Shown here piece after piece: positions 56,765 to 64,000 of a DNA stretch of 64,000 bases. Under the pieces are notes generated by a model. It saw only the letters and a program-made list of their open reading frames with translations. It was not told the DNA's origin and did no database searches. The DNA is taken from assembly GCF_023660105.1 (NCBI RefSeq), contig NZ_JAMHGA010000015.1, forward strand, positions 1 through 64,000. Direction: 5' to 3'. The number at the start of each line of letters is the position of its first letter. Positions within the stretch are counted from its first letter, which is position 1. Source of the DNA: Desulfovibrio aminophilus. Lineage in GTDB: Bacteria > Desulfobacterota > Desulfovibrionia > Desulfovibrionales > Desulfovibrionaceae. The position numbers and the translations under genes were made by a program.

Positions 56765-57442
56765 TTACCAGGGCATGTTCCGGCCCTTGCGGCCGCCGCG
56801 CTTGATCGCGAAGTCCATGCCGATCTGGGCGCGGCTCAGGAAGAAGCCGACGACGTGGTAGAGCTTGGTGAAGGGGATGGCCACCAGCAGGAGCTCGGCC
56901 GTGAGGATGTGGGCCAGGAGCCAGAACTGGTAGTCGCCCCAGTGCATGACCGCCACGAAGCCGGTGCACAGCGGCGCGGCGGCGATGAGCAGGAGCAGCC
57001 AGTCGTACCAGGTGGTCACGATGCGCACCTCGGGCAGGCTGAAGCGGCGCATGGCGATGCCCACGATGGAGACCAGGGCCAGGGCGGTGAGCACGTCGGC
57101 CAGTCCCTGGGGCAGGGAGGGCCAGGCGATGCCGAAGCGCTGCTGGAGCAGCACGGCGTGTCCGGCCAGGAACAGCGGCACGAGCACCGCGCCGATGTGG
57201 AAGCCGAAGAAGGCCAGGGTGAAGCCCGGCTTGGTGCGCCAGCTGTGCGTGCCGAAGGGCAGCAGCCAGTAGAGGATCGAGCGGGCCGCGCCCTTGGCCC
57301 CGTCGGCGGGGAAGGAGGAGTAGGCCACGCGGTCGAGGGGCTGGCTCAGGCCCTTGACGTACCACACGACGCGGTAGGCCAGGCCGCCCAGGAACACGGC
57401 GAACACGACCCAGAGGAGGGGTCCGGTGATGAACTCGTACAT
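56765..57442 (-). CDS. hmcE: Hmc complex membrane subunit HmcE (NarI-like)
   Basis: A 225-residue integral protein with five predicted helices, e.g. LLWVVFAVFLGGLAYRVVW, PGFTLAFFGFHIGAVLVPLFLAGHAVL and FWLLAHILTAELLLVAIPFTKLYHVVGFFL. The paired histidines in FHIGAV, GHAVLL, AHILTAE and LYHVVG suit two b-type haems, as in NarI. It would connect the periplasmic cytochrome side to HmcF. AAGGAGAAC precedes the ATG. Confidence 0.93.
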   Translation of the reverse strand: MYEFITGPLLWVVFAVFLGGLAYRVVWYVKGLSQPLDRVAYSSFPADGAKGAARSILYWLLPFGTHSWRTKPGFTLAFFGFHIGAVLVPLFLAGHAVLLQQRFGIAWPSLPQGLADVLTALALVSIVGIAMRRFSLPEVRIVTTWYDWLLLLIAAAPLCTGFVAVMHWGDYQFWLLAHILTAELLLVAIPFTKLYHVVGFFLSRAQIGMDFAIKRGGRKGRNMPW

Positions 57443-57453
57443 CTTCGTTCTCC

Positions 57454-57609
57454 TTAGTGGTGCCCGTCGTGGCCGCTCTGTTCGTGGTCCGCGTCGCGGG
57501 CCAGGAGGAAGCGCCAGAGGCCGACGAAGCCGAGCACGATGACGCCCATGAGGATGTAGACCGCGTTTTTGGCGTTCAGCATGAAGTCGTGATAGGTAAA
57601 GAACTCCAT
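57454..57609 (-). CDS. hmcD: Hmc complex small membrane subunit HmcD
   Basis: A 51-residue protein too short for routine gene calling, read between hmcC and hmcE. It starts MEFFTYHDFML, has one membrane helix at about 14-37 (NAVYILMGVIVLGFVGLWRF) and ends in a His-rich tail (SGHDGHH). The ATG at 57609 has AAAGGAGAGCTGAC upstream, overlapping no gene, and its TAA lies 12 bases before the hmcE start. Position and size match HmcD of D. vulgaris. Confidence 0.85.
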   Translation of the reverse strand: MEFFTYHDFMLNAKNAVYILMGVIVLGFVGLWRFLLARDADHEQSGHDGHH

Positions 57610-57621
57610 GTCAGCTCTCCT

Positions 57622-58785
57622 TTAGTGGGCGTCCTTGAAGTCGGGATGCTCGTAGAAGATGGGCATCCGGGTGACGATGAAGCGGAAGGCCAGGATGCCG
57701 ACCACCACCACGAACAGCGACACGCCGATCTCGCCCCAGCTGGGGAAGTAGCGCTGGGCCGAGGGCAGCTGCCAGTTGAAGGCCACCAGGGAGACGTTGA
57801 AGCGGTTCAGCACGATGCCCAGCACCGTGAGGCCGGAAGTCCACTGGATGAGCTTCAGGTTCCGCTCGCGCGAGCCGATGGCGTAGAGCAGGCAGGGCAG
57901 GACCACGAAGCCCAGGACCTCGAAGAGGTACCAGGCGCCCCAGCCCGTGAGCAGGTACTTCCAGTTGTCGTCCGCGCCCAGGGCGATGAGCTTGATGCCC
58001 AGGTAGGCGGCCAGGACCACCGAGGCGGCCCGGGCGAAGCCCAGGACCACGCCGTCGTGCTGGGCCAGGTAGGTCGCGTCCATCTTGTGGTGGAAGGCCT
58101 TGTGCGAGAGCGTGCCCTCGAAGATGACCATGGACAGGCCCACGGCGATGGCCGAGACGAAGAACTGGATCGGCAGGTAGGTCGAGTACCAGAGCGGGTG
58201 CAGCTTGGAGGGCGCGATGAGGTAGAGCGCGCCCAGCGAGGACTGGTGCAGGGTGGAGAGCACCACGCCGAAGATGGTCAGGAGCAGCGTGAGCTTGTGC
58301 ACCAGGCCGCGCAATTTCTTGAGCCCCAGCCATTCCAGCGCCGCCACCGAGTACTCGATGGCCAGGACGCTCAGGTAGAGGAACACGCACAGGCCCACTT
58401 CATAGAGCAGGGAGGTGGTGCCGGGCTGGAGGAAGATGGGGTAGACCAGCCGCCAGGGACGGCCCACGTCGTAGTGCAGGGCGAAGACCACCAGGGCGTA
58501 GCCCAGGAAGGCCGTGAGGATGGCCGGGCGCACCGCCGAGTGGTATTTCTTGATGCCGAAGATGTAGGCCGCGGCCGAGGTGGTGAAGCCTCCGGCGGCC
58601 AGGGCCACTCCGCAGAGCAGGTCGAAGCCGATCCAGATGCCCCACGGGTTGTTGTCGTCCAGGTTGGTGATCGCGCCCATGCCCTTGGTGAAGCGCAGCA
58701 CGGTGAGCACCAGGCCGACGGCCACCACGATCCCCGCGAAGATGTTGAACGGGGTGAACAGCGATTTCTTGGTTTCGGCGGTCAT
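57622..58785 (-). CDS. hmcC: Hmc complex membrane subunit HmcC (NrfD/PsrC-like)
   Basis: A 387-residue quinone-site-type membrane protein with ten helices. NPWGIWIGFDLLCGVALAAGG and STLHQSSLGALYLIAPSKLHPLWYS are family blocks of NrfD/HybB proteins. The ATG starts immediately after the hmcB stop. It probably anchors HmcA/HmcB and exchanges electrons with the quinone pool or passes them inward. Confidence 0.95.
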   Translation of the reverse strand: MTAETKKSLFTPFNIFAGIVVAVGLVLTVLRFTKGMGAITNLDDNNPWGIWIGFDLLCGVALAAGGFTTSAAAYIFGIKKYHSAVRPAILTAFLGYALVVFALHYDVGRPWRLVYPIFLQPGTTSLLYEVGLCVFLYLSVLAIEYSVAALEWLGLKKLRGLVHKLTLLLTIFGVVLSTLHQSSLGALYLIAPSKLHPLWYSTYLPIQFFVSAIAVGLSMVIFEGTLSHKAFHHKMDATYLAQHDGVVLGFARAASVVLAAYLGIKLIALGADDNWKYLLTGWGAWYLFEVLGFVVLPCLLYAIGSRERNLKLIQWTSGLTVLGIVLNRFNVSLVAFNWQLPSAQRYFPSWGEIGVSLFVVVVGILAFRFIVTRMPIFYEHPDFKDAH

Positions 58786-59844
58786 CTACGCGCCCTCCTC
58801 CTCTTTGGCGGCGGCGGCCGCTTCCTCGAGCGCCTTCTTGACCTCGCGCTCGATGCTGCCGGCCTTGTCCTTCTCGGCCTGCTCCTTGAACTTGGCGAGC
58901 TTGGCGTCGTTCTCGGCCTGGTTGCCAGCGACGGCGGCCTTCACGGCGGCCGCGCGCTCCTCGTCGGCCGTCTTCTCGTTGCGCTTGGAAATGGCCCAGA
59001 TGCCGCCGAGCAGGGCGGGCCAGAGGGCCGCCACCATGGGCACCACGGCCAGGGCGCCGGAGGTCAGCTCCGGGGCGCTGGTCACGCCGAGATCCTCGCG
59101 CATGCCGATCTCCTTGAAGGGCGCGCCGGAGAGGGTGAGCCAGTTCGTGCCGCCCATCTCGCGCTCGCCGTAGACGTGGTCCACGTAGCGGCCGGGGTTG
59201 GCCTCGATGCGGGCGTGGGCGATCTTCAGGATGTCCTTGCGGCGGCCGTAGACCAGGGCCTCCTTGGGGCAGGCCCCCACGCAGCCGGGCACGGACAGCT
59301 CGCCGGCCGTGATCTGCGGGTGGCACATGGTGCACTTCATGACCCGGGGGGTCAGCGGCTCGTCGTACTCGTAGGTCGGCACGTTGAACGGGCAGGCCAT
59401 GATGCAGTAGCGGCAGCCCACGCAGACCGAGGCGTCGTAGGTCACCGAGCCGTCGGGGTTCTTCTTGAAGGCGCGCACGAAGCAGGCCGAGGCGCAGGCC
59501 GGCTCCTGGCAGTGGTTGCACTGGATCTTGCGGAACACCGGGGCCGCGGCTCCGGCGGGCATGTACTTGTTGACCACGGTGTGGGCCTTGGCCGAGGTGC
59601 GGCGCTCGGTGTCGAGCACTGTCAGGTCGGTGAAGGGCTTGGCCGGGGCCGGGAGCTTGTTGACCTTGTTGCAGGCCTCCTCGCACTTGCGGCAGCCGAT
59701 GCAGCGGGTGGCGTCGAAGAGCACGGCCTTGGCGTCGGGATAGCCTTCGAAGTGCGCATTGGAGGCGGCATGCGCCGGGGTCTTTCCGAGGGCCAGGCCC
59801 GCCCCGGCCGCCCCCATCAGGGTCAGGAACTTTCTGCGTCTCAT
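58786..59844 (-). CDS. hmcB: Hmc complex iron-sulfur subunit HmcB
   Basis: A 352-residue ferredoxin-like subunit. A Tat-type signal [20 protein letters not shown] puts it on the periplasmic side. Four [4Fe-4S] binding sets follow: [49 protein letters not shown] and [25 protein letters not shown] membrane helix near 265-283 ([20 protein letters not shown]) anchors the C-terminus, and an Ala/Glu/Lys coil ends the protein. Typical of the DMSO-reductase-B type subunit, here tied to HmcA. Confidence 0.95.
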   Translation of the reverse strand: MRRRKFLTLMGAAGAGLALGKTPAHAASNAHFEGYPDAKAVLFDATRCIGCRKCEEACNKVNKLPAPAKPFTDLTVLDTERRTSAKAHTVVNKYMPAGAAAPVFRKIQCNHCQEPACASACFVRAFKKNPDGSVTYDASVCVGCRYCIMACPFNVPTYEYDEPLTPRVMKCTMCHPQITAGELSVPGCVGACPKEALVYGRRKDILKIAHARIEANPGRYVDHVYGEREMGGTNWLTLSGAPFKEIGMREDLGVTSAPELTSGALAVVPMVAALWPALLGGIWAISKRNEKTADEERAAAVKAAVAGNQAENDAKLAKFKEQAEKDKAGSIEREVKKALEEAAAAAKEEEGA

Positions 59845-59876
59845 GACGGACTCCTCAATATTCTCGAGCGTTCACG

Positions 59877-61559
59877 CTACTTTTTCCGGGGCTTGTGGCA
59901 GCCGTTGGCGCAGTCGGTGGCCACCGGCTTCTCCAGCTTCATCGCCGTGTGGCAGCCCATGCACTGGCCGTGGTAGGCGGCCTTCAGGCCGGGACGGCCG
60001 GGCTCGTTCGGGGAGAACGGCTTGGCATGGCAGCTGGCGCAGCTGGGCGGGGTCTTGGAGACCGGGCTGTTGTGGTGGCAGCCCTGACAGACCGTGCCCA
60101 TGTCGCCGTGGAAGTAGCCCGCGAGCTTGTCGTCCTTCATGTTCTTGAGCAGCGTCATGACGATCTTGCGGTGCGGCAGTTCGCTCGGCTCGTACTCGTC
60201 GGCCAGGACCTTGATCGTGACCTTCTCCGGGATGTCCTCCGTGGCGAAGACCTGGGCCTCCATCCTGCGGGCGGCCAGATAGGGCTCGGCCAGCGGCTTC
60301 TCGTCGGCGGCCTTCATGCCGGACAGGGCCGCGGGATCCAGGGCGGGCAGGCCCTGGACGGGCTCGGCGTGGCACTTGCGGCAGCTCTCGTTAGAGGCCT
60401 TCTTGCCCCGGTCGGCGGAGGTGTGACAGCCCGCGCACTTGGGATCGGCCTGCCTGGTCTGGTGGCAACCCACGCAGGAGCGGGTCGAGGCCAGGCCGTG
60501 CATGGCCGTCTCCAGGGTCACGAAGTTGCTGTCCTTGGTGCCCTGGACCGTGTGGCACTTGGTGCAGGAGTCCATGGACTTGTGGTGGCAGGCGCGGCAG
60601 GTGTCGGTGGCCTGCTCGTGGGCCTTGTGGTCGAAGGGCGCCGGGCGCATGGCGTAGATCCTCGCGCCGGAGGCGGCCTGGGCCTTGTCCACGTTCACCG
60701 CGATCACGGCGGCGTCGGGCTGACCGCGCTTCATGCGGGGCAGCTCGCCGCCGATCTTGTCCAGGACCTTCTTGTCGTTGGCGCGGATGGACTTCTGGCC
60801 CGTTGCGCCGTGGCAGCCCGCGCAGAGCACCGGGCCGGTGGCCTGCTTCTTCTGCTCCATGCCCAGGTGGCAGGTCACGCAGTCGTTGTGCGCGGCCTGG
60901 CGGAAGCTCTCGACCTCCACGCCCAGGGCGGCGTCCTTGACCGGCTTGTCCAGGTGGCAGTAGCGGCAGGTGCCTTCCTTGCCCTTGGCCCAGACGGTCT
61001 TCTTGGCGGCCTTGTCGTATTCGTGGTGGCAGCGGCCGCAGTTGTCCTTGTCACCGGAGGGCGAGGCGATGTCCTTGGACTCGGCGTGGCGGTAGTGCAG
61101 GACGTTGGTGAAGCCCATGTCCAGCTGCTTGCCCGCCGCGGCCTTGGGATTGTGGCAGGAGCGGCACTGGCCGTCCTGGGGTCCGGCCTTCTGGCCCTTG
61201 GCCGCGGTCTGGGCGTGACAACCGATGCAGTTGTCGTGGTAGACCGACTTCATGGCCTGGGCGTCGCCGTCGGCCACGCGCATGAACTTGAGGACGAGCT
61301 TGCCGTTCTCCTGCTTGTGGCAGGCCGCGCAGTCCTTGCCCGCCTTCTTCAGGGCCTCGGTGTGCTTGTCGTGGGCGAACACGACGGGCGGCAGCTCAAG
61401 CTTGCCGTAGGCCGTCATGTCGTCGATCAGGACGATGTCCGCCTGTTCGGCGGCCGGGGCCTTGGGATCGCCGGAGCCGCTGGCCTCGATGCAGTACACC
61501 GACACGGCGGCGAACACGCACAGGACACCAGCCCATCTCAGCAGTGGTCTTGCCTTCAT
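59877..61559 (-). CDS. hmcA: High-molecular-weight cytochrome c HmcA (16 haems)
   Basis: A 560-residue periplasmic multihaem cytochrome c that accepts electrons from hydrogenase via cytochrome c3 and passes them to the Hmc membrane complex. I count fifteen CXXCH haem sites and a sixteenth at the extreme C-terminus in the form CANGCH (three residues between the cysteines). A signal peptide ends near residue 27 (VSVYCIEA). The ATG at 61559 is chosen with GAGGAC nine bases upstream over an upstream in-frame GTG. First gene of the operon hmcABCDEF-rrf1-rrf2. Confidence 0.95.
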   Translation of the reverse strand: MKARPLLRWAGVLCVFAAVSVYCIEASGSGDPKAPAAEQADIVLIDDMTAYGKLELPPVVFAHDKHTEALKKAGKDCAACHKQENGKLVLKFMRVADGDAQAMKSVYHDNCIGCHAQTAAKGQKAGPQDGQCRSCHNPKAAAGKQLDMGFTNVLHYRHAESKDIASPSGDKDNCGRCHHEYDKAAKKTVWAKGKEGTCRYCHLDKPVKDAALGVEVESFRQAAHNDCVTCHLGMEQKKQATGPVLCAGCHGATGQKSIRANDKKVLDKIGGELPRMKRGQPDAAVIAVNVDKAQAASGARIYAMRPAPFDHKAHEQATDTCRACHHKSMDSCTKCHTVQGTKDSNFVTLETAMHGLASTRSCVGCHQTRQADPKCAGCHTSADRGKKASNESCRKCHAEPVQGLPALDPAALSGMKAADEKPLAEPYLAARRMEAQVFATEDIPEKVTIKVLADEYEPSELPHRKIVMTLLKNMKDDKLAGYFHGDMGTVCQGCHHNSPVSKTPPSCASCHAKPFSPNEPGRPGLKAAYHGQCMGCHTAMKLEKPVATDCANGCHKPRKK

Positions 61560-61733
61560 AACATCCAGTCCTCGCACCTCTTTGATTTCATGGACAGAGA
61601 GCCTTCAGACTCCTCCGAACGCCCGGGGCGCGGCGCTCGCCCGCGCCTCCCGCCCGGTCCGTCCGGCGCGGCCGGTCTCCCGTCCGGCCCGCTGGAAAGA
61701 ACTCCGTGAGAAAAAAGCCGTCTCTCTCGGGTC

Positions 61734-61758
61734 AATTCATACTCCTAGAGTATGAATT
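61734..61758. promoter_or_regulatory. 25-bp perfect palindrome in the hmc leader
   Basis: Two 11-bp arms AATTCATACTC and GAGTATGAATT flank a CTA spacer. It lies 175 bases before the hmcA start, just downstream of the candidate promoter, as expected for a repressor operator. Rrf2, encoded at the end of the operon, is the obvious candidate binder; Rrf2-family sites are usually such AT-edged dyads. Confidence 0.7.
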
Positions 61759-61783
61759 AATTTCCTACGAGGTCACTATGAAA

Positions 61784-61801
61784 TTGTGAACCTTTCGTCA
61801 A
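61784..61801 (-). promoter_or_regulatory. Rex-like element over the hmc -35 box
   Basis: On the minus strand TTGACGAAAGGTTCACAA contains a -35-like TTGACG and ends in a perfect Rex half-site TTCACAA. It shares its layout with the sat element at 33331-33348. Confidence 0.4.
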
Positions 61802-61867
61802 GCGGGTTCCCACCAACTCGGTAGGATTTTTTTCACGAGCGGGAAAATGAACGGGAAATGCGCGTGG

Positions 61868-63607
61868 CTACTTGCTTGGCGGATCGAAGGGCGAGGACTG
61901 GGACGGGGCCTCGGGGGCCGGATCAAAGGACGCGGGGGCCGGGCCCTGGGGCGCGGCGTCGAAGGGGGCGGCGGCTCCGGCGGGGGCTCCCGGAGCGGGG
62001 TCGAAGGGCGAGGCCCCCTCGGCCGGGCCGTGGGTCGGCCGGATCGTCTGCACGGCCCGTCGGATGTCCAGGCCCATGCCCCGGCCGGCCTTCTCGAACG
62101 AGCCCTCGGCCAGGCGCAGGGCCCCCATGGGCTCCACCTGGATGGCGGAGGCGGCCTGCACCGGGCAGCGGCTCTCGCAGGCCCCGCAGCCAGTGCAGCG
62201 GTTGCCGAGCACGAAGGGCACGGTCACGGGCGAGGAGTCCACCCGGCGCATCTCGATGGCCCCGTAGGGGCAGACTTCCTTGCACACCAGGCAGGGCTTG
62301 CCCCATTCCCAGGCCAGGCACTTCTGGCGCAGGACATGGGCCGTGCCCATCTTGGCCCACATCTTCTCGGAAAGCGGCAGGGGCCGCACCGCGCCCGTGG
62401 GGCAGACCCGGCCGCACTCGGCGCAGTCCGGGTCGCAGGCCCCGCGCCGGGCCTCGGCCACCGGGCTGAACATGCCCCAGACTCCGGCCTGGAGCCAGGC
62501 GGGCTGGAGCGTGTTCGTGGGGCAGGCGGCCATGCACTCGCCGCAGCGCAGGCAGCGGGCCAGGAAATCCCCCTCGGGCAGGGCCCCGGGCGGCCTCACC
62601 CGGTCGGGATCCACGATGGTCCCGGCGACGCCCTCCTTGAGGGCCGGGGAGTCCAGGCCGGTGAGGGCCAGGGCCGCCATGCCCGCGCCGGACAGGCCCG
62701 CGGCCAGGAACTCGCGCCGCGCGGGCAGGAAGGATTCCGCCCCGGCGGAGCGGGGCAGGAGCCGGAAGTCCACCGCGTTCTCGGGGCAGACCCGCACGCA
62801 GCGCAGGCAGGCGATGCATTCGCGGAAGCGGGTCGCGCCGGGGTCCTCGGGGATGGCCCCCATGGGGCAGGTCCGGATGCAGGCCCCGCAGCCCGTGCAG
62901 TCCGGGGACACGGAGCGCCGCCAGGCCGGACGGCCGGAGAACAGGGCCAGCAGGGCCCCGGCCGGGCAGAGGCAGCGGCACCAGAAGCGCGGGGCCGAGC
63001 GGGCCAGGGCGAACAGGCCCGCGAAGAGCAGGGCCACGAAGAGCATGGTCGCGAAGCGCGGCACCGGGACCACGGCGAAGCTCAGGGCCCGCCAGTCCAG
63101 GGCCCGGGCCAGGGGCCGCAGGGCTCCCAGGCCGGAGTCCAGGCCCAGCCGGACCACGGGCAGGACCACGAGGCCCCAGAAGCGCGTGGCCAGGGGCATG
63201 GGCGCGAGCCAGTAGAGCAGCGACACGCCCAGCGCGGAGGAGCCCAGGCAGGCGGCCAGCAGGCCGTACTTGATCCGCCGCGCGCCGGGCCCGGGCTCGG
63301 CCCCTTTCTTCCTCTTGATATGGAGCGCGCCCTGGGCCAGGTCCAGGGTCGCGCCCATGGGGCAGATGTGGCCGCAGAAGAACCGGCCCACGAACAGGCC
63401 CGTGGCGATGATCGCCAGGCCCGCCAGCAGGGCCGGGATGACCGCCCGCGCGGCCAGCATGGCCCCCGCGGCGCCCAGGGGATCGAGCCAGAGGAAGACG
63501 TCCGGCGTGATGCCCTGGGCCGCGCGGAAGGAGAGAAAGCCCAGGAACCCCAGAAAGGTTCCCAGGCTCAGGGTCTGGAGGATTCGCTGCAAGCGCGGCC
63601 GTTTCAT
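61868..63607 (-). CDS. Membrane polyferredoxin (NapH-NapG-like fusion)
   Basis: A 579-residue iron-sulfur protein. The N-terminal half has about five helices and the NapH-type motifs CGHICPMGATLD and CRCLCPAGALL. It is followed by two ferredoxin sets (CTGCGACIRTCPMG, CIACLRCVRVCPENA), then a MauM/NapG-like half that starts with a Tat-like or helical segment (PARREFLAAGLSGAGMAALALTG) and carries CLRCGECMAACP, CAECGRVCP, CLVCKEVCPYG and CTGCGACESRCP. The tail from about residue 533 is low complexity. It follows the DUF362 gene, a pairing common in sulfate reducers. Electron donor and acceptor unknown. Confidence 0.88.
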   Translation of the reverse strand: MKRPRLQRILQTLSLGTFLGFLGFLSFRAAQGITPDVFLWLDPLGAAGAMLAARAVIPALLAGLAIIATGLFVGRFFCGHICPMGATLDLAQGALHIKRKKGAEPGPGARRIKYGLLAACLGSSALGVSLLYWLAPMPLATRFWGLVVLPVVRLGLDSGLGALRPLARALDWRALSFAVVPVPRFATMLFVALLFAGLFALARSAPRFWCRCLCPAGALLALFSGRPAWRRSVSPDCTGCGACIRTCPMGAIPEDPGATRFRECIACLRCVRVCPENAVDFRLLPRSAGAESFLPARREFLAAGLSGAGMAALALTGLDSPALKEGVAGTIVDPDRVRPPGALPEGDFLARCLRCGECMAACPTNTLQPAWLQAGVWGMFSPVAEARRGACDPDCAECGRVCPTGAVRPLPLSEKMWAKMGTAHVLRQKCLAWEWGKPCLVCKEVCPYGAIEMRRVDSSPVTVPFVLGNRCTGCGACESRCPVQAASAIQVEPMGALRLAEGSFEKAGRGMGLDIRRAVQTIRPTHGPAEGASPFDPAPGAPAGAAAPFDAAPQGPAPASFDPAPEAPSQSSPFDPPSK

Positions 63608-63700
63608 GCCAGTTCCGTTTTCCCCCCGCGCGAGCCCGGTTGGCGCGCGCCCATCGCGGGTCCAGGGCCCGGGGGCCCTGGCGGAGCCCCCGCTTCCCGT

Positions 63701-64000
63701 CTACGCGGTCACGCCGGCCACGTTCAGCTTGTCCACGTCCATGCGTCCGAGGCCGCGCTCGGCGGCGTAGCGGATGTGCCGGACCTGGGAGGGGGCGATC
63801 TTCTGCCCGTACCAGGGGGTCAGGGTCACGGCCAGGGCGTCGGCCGCGACCATGTCGGCCGAGGCCAGCACCGTGTCCAGCTTGACCACCGGGCCGGGGC
63901 CGTAGGGCCCGCCGGAGGTCATCACCGTGGTGGCGTCGATGACCGCCAGTTTGGTCTTGGGCTTGAGCAGGGAGGCCAGGTCCACGATGGCCTTGTCCAG
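63701..64000 (-). CDS. DUF362-family protein, C-terminal part (cut by window edge)
   Basis: The last 99 residues of a DUF362-type protein, with the frame open to the window edge. LAVIDATTVMTSGGPYGPGPV, LASADMVAADALAVTLTPW and PSQVRHIRYAAERGLG are family blocks; the true start lies beyond 64000. The stop is 93 bases before the polyferredoxin start, so the two are probably co-transcribed. DUF362 proteins usually carry a ferredoxin or bind metal; those parts are outside the window. Confidence 0.85.
   Translation of the reverse strand: MDKAIVDLASLLKPKTKLAVIDATTVMTSGGPYGPGPVVKLDTVLASADMVAADALAVTLTPWYGQKIAPSQVRHIRYAAERGLGRMDVDKLNVAGVTA

Larger units (their letters stand above)
61560..61867. promoter_or_regulatory. 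hmc leader and promoter region
   Basis: 308 bp without a gene between hmcA and the polyferredoxin gene. It holds the 25-bp palindrome at 61734-61758, a TTGACG -35-like box at 61801-61796 (minus strand) with CATAGT at 61780-61775 as a weak -10, and a Rex-like element. A run of Ts near 61827-61833 on the plus strand follows no stable stem. Confidence 0.5.

Noticed and set aside
57457-59976. An 839-residue open frame on the plus strand across hmcB-hmcC
   Set aside because: It is antisense to well-supported hmc genes and composed of low-complexity Gly/Val/Glu/His sequence with no motif.

Overview
The window is a high-GC chromosomal segment from a sulfate-reducing bacterium of the Desulfovibrio type (Desulfovibrionales). 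The assignment rests on gene content: ATP sulfurylase (sat), APS reductase (aprBA), the QmoABCD membrane complex, and a complete hmcABCDEF-rrf1-rrf2 operon encoding a 16-haem cytochrome and its membrane partners. I found no rRNA, tRNA, CRISPR array, insertion sequence or prophage gene. Almost every base lies in ordinary chromosomal genes with uniform, strongly GC-biased third codon positions. The many long antisense reading frames are shadows of that bias.

Layout. 1-4.8 kb: the N-terminal part of an HBM-type chemotaxis receptor, then a tight minus-strand operon (TPM-domain protein, RNase HI, rRNA-type methyltransferase, CgeB-like glycosyltransferase). 5-8 kb: a MacAB-type ABC export system (adaptor, ATPase, permease). 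8-10 kb: a Cache-PAS histidine kinase. 10.2-13.6 kb: a three-gene operon of C39-like cysteine peptidase, RimK-like ATP-grasp ligase and GCS2-type glutamate-cysteine ligase, which looks like an amide-ligase/peptidase system. 13.9-15.9 kb: an Rrf2-family Fe-S regulator and a processive family 2 glycosyltransferase, converging on one terminator. 16.2-20.9 kb: a c-di-GMP locus with a PAS-GGDEF-EAL protein split by a one-base frameshift, divergent from an HD-GYP protein. 21.1-26.6 kb: glycogen phosphorylase, a radical SAM protein and an unusual histidine kinase. 26.7-31.7 kb: a second chemotaxis receptor, a FapA-like protein, a bactofilin and a 52-residue protein.

31.8-42.4 kb is the sulfate-activation core. 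Sat makes APS from ATP and sulfate, AprBA reduces APS to sulfite, and QmoABC(D) delivers menaquinol electrons towards AprBA. sat is divergent from aprBA across an approximately 800-bp regulatory region. 42.4-46 kb: a Crp/Fnr regulator and two tandem arylsulfate sulfotransferase paralogues. 46.3-51.2 kb: a complete branched-chain amino acid ABC transporter. 51.3-54.3 kb: a five-gene operon with YedE, TusA/YedF-like and DUF3343 proteins, i.e. a selenium/sulfur-handling set. 54.4-61.6 kb: the hmc operon with its regulators rrf1 and rrf2, which links periplasmic hydrogen oxidation to the membrane. 61.9-64 kb: a polyferredoxin and a DUF362 protein that runs off the window.

New or notable points are mainly regulatory and structural. 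A Rex-like 18-bp element overlaps a TTGAC -35 box upstream of both sat and hmc. A perfect 25-bp palindrome lies in the hmc leader. The GGDEF-EAL gene carries a frameshift. The peptidase/ligase triad has no known product. The polyferredoxin has a repetitive FDPAP tail. All functional statements come from reading the sequence and from family knowledge; no searches were run.
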